64,000 nucleotides of DNA from Phytohabitans flavus (GTDB lineage: Bacteria; Actinomycetota; Actinomycetes; Mycobacteriales; Micromonosporaceae), in NCBI RefSeq assembly GCF_011764545.1, contig NZ_AP022870.1:4696001-4760000 (forward strand), in the 5' to 3' direction. The position numbers and the translations under genes were made by a program. The number at the start of each line of letters is the position of its first letter. Position 1 is the stretch's first letter. The notes under the pieces were generated by a model. The model saw only the letters and a program-made list of their open reading frames with translations. It was not told the DNA's origin and made no database searches. Shown here in pieces: positions 48,474 to 57,504 of this stretch.

Positions 48474-49243
48474 CAGTTCATCACCCACCCGCCGTCGACG
48501 ACCAGCAGCTGGCCGGTGACGAACGAGGAGTCCGGGCCGAGCAGGAAGCTCGTGACCGCGGCCACGTCGTCCGGCTCGCCGCGGCGGCGCAGCGACTGGA
48601 CCGCGGCCATCGTCGCGGCCAGCTCGTCCGGGTCGCCGTACACCTGCTCGTCCGGGGTACGGATGGCGCCCGGCGCGATCGCGTTGACCCGTACGCCGTC
48701 CGGCCCGACCTCGCGCGCGAGCGCCCGGGTGAACCCGATCAGCGCGGCCTTGGAGGTGACGTAGTGCAGGTTGCCGGTACGGCCGAGCAGCGGCGAGACC
48801 GAGGACATCACCACGACCGCGCCGTGCCCGCTGGCGGCCAGGTCCGGGTACGCCGCCTGGACGCACAGGAAGCTGCCGGTGACGTTGACCGCGAGGACCC
48901 GCTGCCAGTCGGCGGCGGTGAGCGCGTGCCAGGGCCGCTGCGCGGCGACCGAGGTGGCAGCGTTGCAGACAAGGGCGGTGACCGGGCCGAGGCGCTCGCG
49001 TACCGCCTCGATCATCGCCGTGACCTGGTCCGGGTCGGTGACGTCGGCTTCCGCCGCCGCGGCCTGTCCCCCGGCCGCGGTGATCTCGTCGACGAGGGTC
49101 GCGGCCGCGGCGCGTTCGCCGGGTAGGTGGTTGACCGCGACCGCCGCGCCGTCGGCGGCGAGCCGGGCGGCGATGTGCCGGCCGATGCCGCCCGTGGCAC
49201 CGGTGACCAGCGCGACCCGGCCGGTCAGGTGCGGAGTGGGCAT
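48473..49243 (-). CDS. Short-chain dehydrogenase/reductase 2
   Basis: A 256-residue classical SDR: cofactor loop VTGATGGIG, CNAATS, VVMSSVSPLLG with the catalytic Ser, YVTSK, and NAIAPGAIRTPD, ending VVDGGWVMN. Translation is coupled on both sides by 1-nt TGATG overlaps, with the enolase-family gene upstream and the M81 gene downstream. The likely role is oxidation or reduction of a carbohydrate intermediate. Confidence 0.88.
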   Translation of the reverse strand: MPTPHLTGRVALVTGATGGIGRHIAARLAADGAAVAVNHLPGERAAAATLVDEITAAGGQAAAAEADVTDPDQVTAMIEAVRERLGPVTALVCNAATSVAAQRPWHALTAADWQRVLAVNVTGSFLCVQAAYPDLAASGHGAVVVMSSVSPLLGRTGNLHYVTSKAALIGFTRALAREVGPDGVRVNAIAPGAIRTPDEQVYGDPDELAATMAAVQSLRRRGEPDDVAAVTSFLLGPDSSFVTGQLLVVDGGWVMN

Positions 49244-50457
49244 CAGAACCTCGGAAACTTCGCGCGGAAGCCGGTCTGTGCCGCGTCGGCGAACTCGCTG
49301 CCCTCGCCGACCTTCGCGTGGTGCGCGGCGTAGAAGCGCAGCTTGTCCTGGTCGATCTCGACGCCGAGGCCGGGCCCGCTGGGTACGTCCAGGCGGCCGT
49401 CGCGGAACGCGAACGGCGTGGTGATGATGTCGTCGGCCTGCTCGGGCAGGTGCGAGTCGACGCTGTGGCTGACCATCGTCTCGGCGGCGGCCAGGTGCAG
49501 CACGGCGGCGGTGGAGATGCCGAGCTCGCGGTCGCTGTGCAGGCTGAGGCCGAGGTTGAAGGTCTCGCAGATCTTGGCGAGCTGGAGCACGGCGCTGGGG
49601 CCGCCCCAGAAGTGGACGTCGCCGAGGATCACGTCGACCGCCCGCTGCCGTACCGCGAGCGGGATCTGCTCGAACGCGACGCAGCACATGTTCGTGGCCA
49701 GCGGTACCGGCGTGCGTTCGCGGACCAGCGACATGCCCTCGATACCCCAGGTCGGGTCCTCGCAGAACTCCAGGCCGTAGTCGTTGACCGCATTGAGCAC
49801 CCGAATGCTCGTCTCCACCGACCACACCGCGTTGGGGTCGATCCGCATGTACCGCAGCCGGTCCCCAAGCCGCTCGCGCATCAGCCGGACCGAGGCGATT
49901 TCCTGCTCCGGCGGCAGTACCCCGTTCTTGAACTTGATGTCCCGGAAGCCGTGTGTCTCGAACAGCTCCTCGGCGTGGTCCGCGGCGTCCTCCGGGCTGT
50001 CGCCGCGCCCGATCTCGGTCATCGACTCGTACCGGTAGAACACGTATGCGGCGAACTCCACCCGCTCGGTGCCGATGCCTCCCCACAGGTCGCCGCAGCG
50101 CTTGCCGAGGGCTTTGCCGACAAGGTCCCAGCAGGCCATCTCGACCGCCGCGCCGGCCAGCTTGGCGGCGCCCACGAGGGCGAGCTGCTCACTGGTCATC
50201 CGGAACACGCCGAACCGCCGGGCGAGCCGGCCGACCTCCATCGGGTCCAGCCCGACGTAGAGGTCGCGGTGCAGGCGCAGCGCCTGTACCACCTCGTCGC
50301 CGCCGCGGGTCTCCCCGACGCCGACCAGCCCCTCGTCGGTGATCAGCTCCACGATCGTGCGGGTGGTGGAGACCTCCACCCCGAACGACCAGCGCAGCGG
50401 GCGCCGAAGCGGGACGGTGACGGCCGTGGCCCGGATGTCGACGATCTTCACGGTCAC
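49243..50457 (-). CDS. Enolase-superfamily acid-sugar dehydratase (glucarate-dehydratase/mandelate-racemase group)
   Basis: A 404-residue enolase-superfamily enzyme with the N-terminal capping domain and a TIM-barrel. Barrel residues visible are the base motif DIKFKNG (Lys-x-Lys-Asn as in glucarate dehydratases), metal ligands in MRIDPNAVW, EFCEDPTWG and ILGDVHFWGG, and LSLHSDRELG toward the end. The usual reaction is metal-assisted dehydration of an acid sugar to a 2-keto-3-deoxy acid, giving the operon a central step. The GTG at 50457 overlaps the aminotransferase stop by 4 nt. Confidence 0.88.
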   Translation of the reverse strand: MTVKIVDIRATAVTVPLRRPLRWSFGVEVSTTRTIVELITDEGLVGVGETRGGDEVVQALRLHRDLYVGLDPMEVGRLARRFGVFRMTSEQLALVGAAKLAGAAVEMACWDLVGKALGKRCGDLWGGIGTERVEFAAYVFYRYESMTEIGRGDSPEDAADHAEELFETHGFRDIKFKNGVLPPEQEIASVRLMRERLGDRLRYMRIDPNAVWSVETSIRVLNAVNDYGLEFCEDPTWGIEGMSLVRERTPVPLATNMCCVAFEQIPLAVRQRAVDVILGDVHFWGGPSAVLQLAKICETFNLGLSLHSDRELGISTAAVLHLAAAETMVSHSVDSHLPEQADDIITTPFAFRDGRLDVPSGPGLGVEIDQDKLRFYAAHHAKVGEGSEFADAAQTGFRAKFPRF

Positions 50458-51731
50458 TTCCTCTCGGCGAGCACGGCGCGCACCGCGGCGAGCGTCTCGT
50501 CCACGTGCTCGTCGTCGTGTGCGGTGGAGACGAACCAGGTGCCGCGGGGCAGGACCCGTACGCCGTGCTCCAGCAGGCGGGCGGCGAAGCGGGCGTACCC
50601 GGCCCGGTCGGCGACCAGCGCCTCCCGGTAGTCGCGGGGCTGGCCGGTGTCGAACCGGACCTGGAACACCGCCGGGAAGCCGACGATCTGCGCGTCCACG
50701 CCGGCGTCGGCGAACTCCTTGCGCAGCCCCTCCATCAGCCGGGTACCGGTGACGGCGATCCGCCGGTGCGGCTCACCGCCGGCGATCTCGGTGAGGGTGG
50801 CCAGGGTGGCGGCCATGGCGACGGACTGCGTGTTGTACGTGCCGCCGTGCAGCACCTTGCCCACCAGGGCGCTCATCGGCTCGCGGCGGCCGACCAGGGC
50901 GGCGACCGGGAACCCGTTGGCCAGCGCCTTGCCGAGGATGGTGAGGTCGGGCGTGACCCCGTACAGCTGCTGGGCGCCGCCGGGCGCGACCCGGAACCCG
51001 GTGATCACCTCATCGAAGACGAGCAGCGTACCGGTGGCGTCGCAGGCCGCGCGGACCGCTTCGAGGTACCCCGGCCGGGGCAGGATGCCGGCGTTGTTGA
51101 ACATCACCGGCTCCATGATCACCGCGGCGACGTCGTTCGCCGCGAGGCGCTCGGCCAGCGGCTCCGGGGTGTTCCAGGGCAGCACCACCACGCCGTCCGT
51201 CGGCTGCTGCCCAGCCGACCCGGGTACCGGTACCGGCGCCTCGGCCGGCCCCGCGTCACCCAGATCGGGCGCCACGCTCCAGAGGACGTTGTCGAACCAG
51301 CCGTGGTAGTGCCCCTCGAACTTGACCACAGTGGACCGACCGGTGACCGCTCGGGCGACCCGCAGTGCGGCCTGTACCGCCTCGCTGCCGGAGACGGCGA
51401 AGCGGACCAGCTCGGCCGAGGGCACGAGGTCGGCCAGGATCTGGGCCGCCGCGTACTCAAGCTCGGTCTGGCCGGCGACGAGGATGCTCCGGTCGAGCTG
51501 GGCGCGAGCCGCTTCGACCACCGGCGCCGGGCGGTGGCCGAGCAGCATCGGCCCCATGCCGAGGAAGTAGTCGATGAGGCGGTTGCCGTCCAGATCGGTC
51601 AGGATCGGCCCGTCCGCGGCCGTGAAGACCAGCGGGTGCGGGGCGATCCCCTGCCGGAAGGCGCTGTTCACACCGCCGGCGACCAGCGCGGAGGCTTCCT
51701 CGATCCGTTGTCGTGACGCGTCGAACTGCAT
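50454..51731 (-). CDS. Class III aminotransferase (HemL/aminomutase-like)
   Basis: A 425-residue PLP enzyme in the branch containing glutamate-1-semialdehyde aminomutases. Features are ALVAGGVNSAFRQG, FAVSGSEAVQAALRVAR, the His in FEGHYHGWFDN, the PLP Asp in LLVFDEVITGFR, and the Schiff-base Lys in ILGKALANGFP. Being in a catabolic operon with no tetrapyrrole genes, it is unlikely to be HemL itself and more likely transfers an amino group from or to an amino-sugar or keto-acid intermediate. ATG 51731 follows AAGGAG. Confidence 0.87.
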   Translation of the reverse strand: MQFDASRQRIEEASALVAGGVNSAFRQGIAPHPLVFTAADGPILTDLDGNRLIDYFLGMGPMLLGHRPAPVVEAARAQLDRSILVAGQTELEYAAAQILADLVPSAELVRFAVSGSEAVQAALRVARAVTGRSTVVKFEGHYHGWFDNVLWSVAPDLGDAGPAEAPVPVPGSAGQQPTDGVVVLPWNTPEPLAERLAANDVAAVIMEPVMFNNAGILPRPGYLEAVRAACDATGTLLVFDEVITGFRVAPGGAQQLYGVTPDLTILGKALANGFPVAALVGRREPMSALVGKVLHGGTYNTQSVAMAATLATLTEIAGGEPHRRIAVTGTRLMEGLRKEFADAGVDAQIVGFPAVFQVRFDTGQPRDYREALVADRAGYARFAARLLEHGVRVLPRGTWFVSTAHDDEHVDETLAAVRAVLAERK

Positions 51732-51792
51732 TGCTGCTCCTTGCGGCGGTGGGGGCACCGGAGGGGACGAGGTCGGGGCGGCGGGGGTTAGG

Positions 51793-52566
51793 TCACCAGA
51801 CCGTCCATCCGCCATCGACCACGAGGCTGTGCCCCGTGACGAACGAGGACGCCGGCGCGGCCAGGAACAGCACCGCCGAGCGCAGCTCCCGGTCGGTGCC
51901 CAGCCGGCGCATTGGCGTGCCCTGCTCCAGCGCGGCGATCACCTCCGGGCGCAGCGCGTCGTCGTTGGCGGGGCTGGGGAACATGCCCGGGCAGAGCGCG
52001 TTGACGGTGACGCCGGACGCCCCGACCTGGGCGGCCAGAAACCGGGTCAGGCCGATCACCGCGTGCTTGCTGGCGAAGTAGGAGGCGATATCCAGGTCGA
52101 GGCCGGGATAGCGGGAGGCGTCGCCGCCGACGAGGCCGTACACGGACGCGACGTTGATGACCCGGCCCCAGCCCCGCTCGATCATGCCGGGGACGAACCG
52201 CTGGAAGAGCCAGAACGGCGACTCCACGTTCAGCGTCATGATCCAGCGCCAGTCCTCGGAGCGGGCCTGCGGCCACGGCGCCCGGTGGGCCAGGCCGGCG
52301 TTGTTGACCAGCACGTCGATCTCGCCCGCGGCGGCGACGAGCGCGTCCACGTCGGCCGGCTCGGTCACGTCCGCCCGGACCGGGATCACGGTGCCGCGGT
52401 CGGCGAGCTCTTCGGCGGTACGCGCCAGCGGCTCCTCCCGCCGCCCGCAGATGACCACGGTGGCTCCGGCGTCCACGAACGCCTCAGTCATCTGCCGGCC
52501 CAGGCCGTCTCCCCCGCCGGTGACGAGCACCCGGCGTCCCGTGAGGTCGGGGTCGTCAAGGGGCAT
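51793..52566 (-). CDS. Short-chain dehydrogenase/reductase 3
   Basis: A 257-residue SDR with VTGGGDGLG, NNAGLAHR, the Ser in INVASVYGLVG, catalytic YFASK (in an unusual DIASYFASKHAV context) and a C-terminus ending VVDGGWTVW. It starts 1 nt after the stop of the transporter gene and is 61 nt upstream of the aminotransferase, so it is in the same transcription unit. Many SDRs of this type act on gluconate or related sugar acids. Confidence 0.87.
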   Translation of the reverse strand: MPLDDPDLTGRRVLVTGGGDGLGRQMTEAFVDAGATVVICGRREEPLARTAEELADRGTVIPVRADVTEPADVDALVAAAGEIDVLVNNAGLAHRAPWPQARSEDWRWIMTLNVESPFWLFQRFVPGMIERGWGRVINVASVYGLVGGDASRYPGLDLDIASYFASKHAVIGLTRFLAAQVGASGVTVNALCPGMFPSPANDDALRPEVIAALEQGTPMRRLGTDRELRSAVLFLAAPASSFVTGHSLVVDGGWTVW

Positions 52567-52567
52567 G

Positions 52568-54457
52568 TCAGTGTCCCTTCAGGACGGTGCTCTCGGCCGG
52601 GTCGAGCGCGGGTTCGTCCACCGCTTCCAAGCCCGCCATCAGGTGCAGCAGCCGTGTGTGGGTGACCCGCTCGATCGCGTCGTCGTACACGACCTGGCCC
52701 AGCCGCAGCACCACGACCCGGTCGGCGACCGCGAAGACCGTACGGATGTCGTGGCTGATCAGGATCACGCCCGCGCCGTTGTCCGCGGCCTGCCGGGCGA
52801 TGCGCAGTACGTTGCGGGTCTGGGTGACGCCGAGCGCGGCGGTCGGCTCGTCCAGGATGACCAGCTTGACGCCGTCCTTCATGGCACGGGCGATCGCCAC
52901 CGACTGGCGCTGGCCGCCGGAGAGCCGGCCGACCGAGCGGTTCATGTCGGTCAGCGTGATGCCGAGCGAGGCGAGCCGCTCGCGGGTGCGGGTCACCGCG
53001 GCGCCGTCGTCCCGGACCGGGATCAGCCCGAACATCCGGCGGCGCGGCTCGTCGCCGAGGATCAGGTTGTGCGCCACCCCGAGGTTGGGGCAGACGGCGA
53101 GGTCCTGGTGCACGGTCTCGATGCCGGCCCGGCGGGCGTCGATCGGGCCGCCGAAACCCACCTGTTTGCCGTCCAGCTCGATCCGGCCGGCGTCCGGGCG
53201 GTACACCCCGGAGATCAGCTTGATCAGCGTGGACTTGCCGGCGCCGTTGTCACCGACGAGGCAGACGACCTCGCCCGCGCGGACCGAGAACGTGCCGTCC
53301 CGCAACGCGAAGACCGAACCGAACCGGCGGGCCAGGCCGTCTACCCGCAGCACCACCGGGCCGGGCTGGCGCGAGGTGTCCCGGTCCAGGCCGTACTCGT
53401 CGGCCGCCGAGACGCCCAGGCCCGGTGGTGCCCCCGGGGTCGGATCTGGTTCGCCTTGCTCGGCCGGTGCCTCCCGGCGTACCGAGCGGGCCCGCCGGTG
53501 CTCGGCGATCTGGTCGGCGCCGAGGGCGAGCAGCAGCACCAGGCCCTTGCTGATCTGCTGCCACCAGTCCTCGAGGCCGGCGAAGATGAGCCCGGAGCTG
53601 AGTACGCCGATCGTGGCCACCCCGACGAAGACGCCGGCGGGGTGGCCGCTGCCGCCGGCGAACCCGACGCCGCCGAGGATCACGGCGGTGAGGACGTCGA
53701 GCTCGAACGACGTACCGATCTGCGGCGTGCCGCTGCCTAGCCGGGCCGTGGTGAGCACCGCCACCACGCCCATCAGCAAGCCGTTGAGCACGTACAGGCG
53801 CACGATGGCCCAGTCGACGTTGACGCCGGTCAGCCGGGCCGCCTGCGCGTTGCCGCCGATCGCGAAGAGGCGCAGCCCGCCCGCGGTGCGCAGCAGCCAG
53901 AACCCGCCGGCGACGAAGAGCACGCCGGCGATGATCACCGGCAGCGGTACCTCGTTGATCCGCGCCCGGCCGAGGAAGATGAACGCGTCGGAGAAGCCGA
54001 ACACCGACCGGCCGTCGCTGACCAGGTACGCCAGTCCTTTGAAGACCGCCATCGTGCCCAGCGTCACGATGAGCGGCGAGATCTTCATGAACTTGACCAG
54101 GATGCCGTTGGTCAGGCCGAGGACCAGGCCGGCGACGAGCCCGGCCAGGACCGCGACGACGACGTTTCCCGAGTCCTTGGCGAACTGCGCGGTGATGACG
54201 GAGATGAGCGCGTACTGGCCTCCGATGGACAGGTCGACGTTGCCGGAGACCAGCAGGAACATCGCGCCGATCGCGGCGATCGCGATCGCGGAGACGTTCA
54301 TCAGGATCGTCAGTCCATTGGAGACGGTGAAGAAGTTGTCGAACGAGATTCCGAAGTAGGCGACCAGGACGACGCACAGCAGCGCCAGGCCGGTGCGCCG
54401 GCTGGGTTCTCCGGGTACCAGGTATCGGCGGTTGGCCGCCACGGATGCGATCGACAA
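52568..54457 (-). CDS. Fused sugar ABC transporter: RbsC-like permease joined to a single ABC ATPase domain
   Basis: A 629-residue fusion. Residues about 20-318 are a BPD_transp_2 permease with eight to ten helices and the SGNVDLSIGG segment of RbsC-type proteins. A Pro/Glu-rich linker (about 325-365) leads to one ATPase domain with VGDNGAGKST (401-410), LSGGQRQSVAIA, VILDEPTAALG and LISHD. Ribose-type systems normally encode these separately, and RbsA carries two ATPase domains, so the fusion and the single domain are unusual. No frame break separates the parts. The TTG at 54457 (after GAGGGGG) is the apparent start, with GTG 54442 as alternative. It pairs with the binding lipoprotein 20 nt upstream. 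Confidence 0.9.
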   Translation of the reverse strand: MSIASVAANRRYLVPGEPSRRTGLALLCVVLVAYFGISFDNFFTVSNGLTILMNVSAIAIAAIGAMFLLVSGNVDLSIGGQYALISVITAQFAKDSGNVVVAVLAGLVAGLVLGLTNGILVKFMKISPLIVTLGTMAVFKGLAYLVSDGRSVFGFSDAFIFLGRARINEVPLPVIIAGVLFVAGGFWLLRTAGGLRLFAIGGNAQAARLTGVNVDWAIVRLYVLNGLLMGVVAVLTTARLGSGTPQIGTSFELDVLTAVILGGVGFAGGSGHPAGVFVGVATIGVLSSGLIFAGLEDWWQQISKGLVLLLALGADQIAEHRRARSVRREAPAEQGEPDPTPGAPPGLGVSAADEYGLDRDTSRQPGPVVLRVDGLARRFGSVFALRDGTFSVRAGEVVCLVGDNGAGKSTLIKLISGVYRPDAGRIELDGKQVGFGGPIDARRAGIETVHQDLAVCPNLGVAHNLILGDEPRRRMFGLIPVRDDGAAVTRTRERLASLGITLTDMNRSVGRLSGGQRQSVAIARAMKDGVKLVILDEPTAALGVTQTRNVLRIARQAADNGAGVILISHDIRTVFAVADRVVVLRLGQVVYDDAIERVTHTRLLHLMAGLEAVDEPALDPAESTVLKGH

Positions 54458-54477
54458 CTCGACCCCCTCGCCCGACG

Positions 54478-55683
54478 TCAGGCGGCGTAGTTGATGAACT
54501 GCTCGCGATCCTGGTAGCGGATCGAACCGAGCATGGTGAAGTACTCAGCGGAGTTCTTCCAGGTCTCCGTGACGGCCTTCATGTCGGCCTGGTACTTGTC
54601 GATCGTGGCCGCCGAGTTCAGCTCGATCGCGTTGAACTGCATGACCTGCGGGATCGGCTTGCCCTCCAGCCAGTCGGCGGCGAACTGGCCCCACGCGTAC
54701 CCCATGAGCGGGTAGGCGAAGGCGAAGCTCGCCTTGTAGGCGCCGCCCTTGCGGATCTCGGCGAGCGCCTGCTCGTCGCCGTCGATGCCGGACAGGTACA
54801 TCTCCGGCCGCGCCTTGCCCGCCGCCTGGAGCGCGGACAGGGCGCCGAGGCAGTACGTGTCGCCGCCGACGATCACGTTCACGTCCGGGTTCGCCTGCAT
54901 GATTGTGTTCATCGCCTTGAACCCGCCGTCCTGCGTGATGGCGGGCGGCTGGATGTCGGACACGATCTTCATGCCCGGTCCGGCCGTCTTCAGGCCGTCG
55001 AGGGCGCCCTGGTGGCGAGCCTTGAGGACCTCGATCGTGTCGGTGTTGAAGTAGACGACGTTGGCCTGGCCGCCCAGCTTTTCGGTGATGTACTTCGCGG
55101 CGGCCAGCCCCTGGGCGTTGCCCACCTTGTACTGGTCGGCCACCACCTGCGAGGTGCTCGGCGGGGTGACCAGGGAGAGCACCGCCGCGCCGGCCTCGAT
55201 CGCCCGTTTCATCAGGGGTGCCTGGGCGTTCGCGTCCAGCGGCTGGATGCACAGGGCGGCGATGCCGCGCTGAAGGAACGTCTCGATCTGCTCGACGTTC
55301 TTGGCCGAGTCGTCGTTGGCGATGGCGGTCGTGAACTCCAGGCCGCGGGACTTGGCCGCGGACTCGATCGCCGAGGTGATCTGGAGGAAGAACTCCGCGT
55401 CCGAGGTGTTCGCCCAGGCGATCCGCTTGGGCAGGTTGGGCTTCTCGCCCGCCGGACCGTTGAAGTCGAACGGTGCCAGTTGCTTCTTCTCGGTGATCCC
55501 GTTTCCGATCACCTTCTGGCCGGAGCCGGCGTCAGCGCCGGAGTCCGAACCAGAGCCGTCGTCGACCGAACAGGCCCCCAGCAGCGGCAGGCCGACAAAG
55601 GTACCCGCGCCCGCAAGCGCGCCGATTCGCAGAAGGTTACGCCGGTTGAGCTGCCCCCGACCCGCCGTTGTGTCATCAGGCAT
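54478..55683 (-). CDS. Sugar-binding lipoprotein of the ABC transporter (RbsB-like)
   Basis: A 401-residue periplasmic-binding-type protein (Peripla_BP_4), first gene of the catabolic operon. The ATG at 55683 is preceded by GAGGAG and gives a Tat-like Arg pair (LNRRNLLRIGALAG) followed by the lipobox LGAC (Cys38). Ligand-domain features are IAWANTSDAEFFLQI, CIQPLDANAQAPLM, VIVGGDTYCLGA and YLSGIDGDEQAL. It delivers the substrate to the fused permease/ATPase. A GTCCGC/GCGGAC palindrome 22-57 nt upstream is the likely operator for the IclR protein. Confidence 0.9.
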   Translation of the reverse strand: MPDDTTAGRGQLNRRNLLRIGALAGAGTFVGLPLLGACSVDDGSGSDSGADAGSGQKVIGNGITEKKQLAPFDFNGPAGEKPNLPKRIAWANTSDAEFFLQITSAIESAAKSRGLEFTTAIANDDSAKNVEQIETFLQRGIAALCIQPLDANAQAPLMKRAIEAGAAVLSLVTPPSTSQVVADQYKVGNAQGLAAAKYITEKLGGQANVVYFNTDTIEVLKARHQGALDGLKTAGPGMKIVSDIQPPAITQDGGFKAMNTIMQANPDVNVIVGGDTYCLGALSALQAAGKARPEMYLSGIDGDEQALAEIRKGGAYKASFAFAYPLMGYAWGQFAADWLEGKPIPQVMQFNAIELNSAATIDKYQADMKAVTETWKNSAEYFTMLGSIRYQDREQFINYAA

Positions 55684-55704
55684 GTGCGACTCCTCTGTCA
55701 TCGG

Positions 55705-55740
55705 GTCCGCATTGCGGACTCCGATTTTGCTATGCGGACA
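55705..55740. promoter_or_regulatory. IclR-type operator of the catabolic operon
   Basis: GTCCGCATTGCGGAC (55705-55719) is a perfect palindrome with 7-bp arms and one central base. A second half-site, TGCGGACA, follows at 55733-55740. Similar sites lie in the promoters of the second M81 gene and the IclR gene. Confidence 0.65.
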
Positions 55741-55829
55741 CGCTAGGGACCTCGCTTGTGATCTGTCAATCGGTCGCGGCGCCTTGATCGTCCACCGAAA
55801 TCAAGCTGTGACCAGGACGAATCAGGCGA

Positions 55830-57327
55830 TCATGTGGACACCGAGAGCGCCGCGCCCACCGCCGCCTCCCAGTCGGGGTCGCGCTCCAGCGGGTACAGGG
55901 GGCGGGCCGGGACCTGTAGTCGAGCTGGTCCACGGCGGCCGGGCAGTAGCCCGGTGTGCGGGTGTAGATCGCGCGCGCGGCGTACCCGCCGAACGCCGCC
56001 TTCCACGCGATCGCCCCTTTCGCGACGATGGCGCGGGCGGACCGAGGGTGTACGTCCACGGCGGTCAGGTGGTCGTCGTCGAACGGGACCACCCGCCGCT
56101 CGGTCAGCACGAGTTCGCCGATCGGGTCCTCGACCACCACGACGCGTCCCATGTCGACCCGCTGCCCGCGCATGTAGGTGCCGCCGCGCAGATAGCTGAC
56201 CGCGCCGTACCGCCGGACCGGTCCGGCCGCCGGGTACGGCGGTCCCATCCGCGGATCGCTGTGCCCGCCCACCGGTACCGCCAGCCGCGCGCCGTCCACG
56301 TCGTACGCCCTCTCGACCGCGGCCGGATCCCAGATCACCGCGACGCTGCCGGTGGCGCGGGCGCGGGCCAGGGCGTGCAGCAGCGCGGTGCCGTCGCCCG
56401 GCGAACCTCCACCCACGTTGTCCGCCACGTCCACGAGCACCACCGGGTACGGCGCCATGGTCGCGGCGGCCGCCGCCTGATCCGGACCGACCAGCGGCGC
56501 CGCGAAGTCCTCCCGCCGCGCCCAGACAAGGCTCGCCAGCTCCCGCGCCCGGTCCGCGGCCCGGGACCGCGCCGCCAGGTAGACGGCGAAGCCGAGCCGG
56601 TCGGTCTCCGCGTACGCGAAGCCGGGCAGTGCGCTGGCGGCCCAGACGTCCGGCTCGGCGCGGAGCGCGTCGGCGGCGGCCAGCAGCTGCCGCATCGGCG
56701 CCACGGCGTCCTCCTGCGCGTGCGGCACCGTCAGCAGCGGCAGCTTGACCAGGTGCCGGTCCGGGCGGGTGTCCGAGCGGGCCATCCGGACCACGAGCTC
56801 CAGCGCCTCGGCGCCGCGCTCGGCCATGTCCACGTGCGGATAGCTGCGGTACCCGCACAGGACGTCGGCCGAGCGCGCCAGGTCCAGGCTGACGTTCGCG
56901 TGGTAGTCGAGGGCGACCCCGATCGGCAGGTCACCGAGCACCGCGCGCAGCGCCGCCACGATCTCCGCCTCCGGGTCCGGGTGCCCGTCGACCACCATCG
57001 CGCCATGCAGGGAGAGCACCAGACCGTCCAGAGTGGACGCCGCCCGAGCGCGCTCGACGAGGCCGCGCAGCATCCGCTCGAACGCGTCCCGGTCCACCGT
57101 CCCGGCCGGCAGGGCGGCGCCGAACAGCAGCCCGACCGGCTCGACCCGGTGCTCGCGGGCGGCCGCGATGGCCCCGCCCAGCTCGGTACCGGTACCGGCC
57201 AGCGCGGCCACCAACTCCGGGCCCTCGAAGAGCTGGTACCGGCGGAAGTCGTCGAGTGTGGTGGGGCGGGGCGCGAACGTGTTCGTCTCCTGCCAAATCC
57301 CCCGAGCCCGATTCTCATGATCGTCAC
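55830..57327 (-). CDS. M81-family (MlrC-like) metallopeptidase 2, frame breaks at 55898-55902 and 57299-57303
   Basis: A 499-residue paralogue of the M81 protein at 46977-48473. Two runs each lack a base: ccccc at 57299-57303, whose repair gives GLGGIWQETNTFAPRPTTLD, and ggggg at 55898-55902, whose repair gives RPAPLYPLERDPDWEAA before the stop at 55830. Between them are LSLHGAMVVDGHPD, VALDYHANVS and YRSYPHVDMAERG, the family metal and core motifs. GTG 57327 is preceded by AGAGG. It lies between the operon and the divergent IclR gene with a palindrome in its promoter, so it belongs to the same regulon. Confidence 0.86.
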
Positions 57328-57366
57328 CGATTTCCTCTGGCTCTAGATCGTGTACGCTACCCGAAA

Positions 57367-57390
57367 TCTAGTTCCGCGAAGCGGACTAGA
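57367..57390. promoter_or_regulatory. IclR-type operator in the M81/IclR divergent promoter
   Basis: TCTAGTTCCGC (57367-57377) and GCGGACTAGA (57381-57390) form a near-perfect palindrome around GAA. A further GTCCCC/GCGGAAC site at 57451-57466 lies just after a TACAAT -10 (57443-57448) of the IclR gene, a position suited to autorepression. Confidence 0.65.
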
Positions 57391-57504
57391 CAATGATCTC
57401 CGCAGGAGGCGGGATGGCTGGCCGGGAGATGTCCGCGATGCGTACAATCAGTCCCCATTGCGGAACAGGCGGCACTACCGGATCTGGAACGGAGCTCGGC
57501 GACC

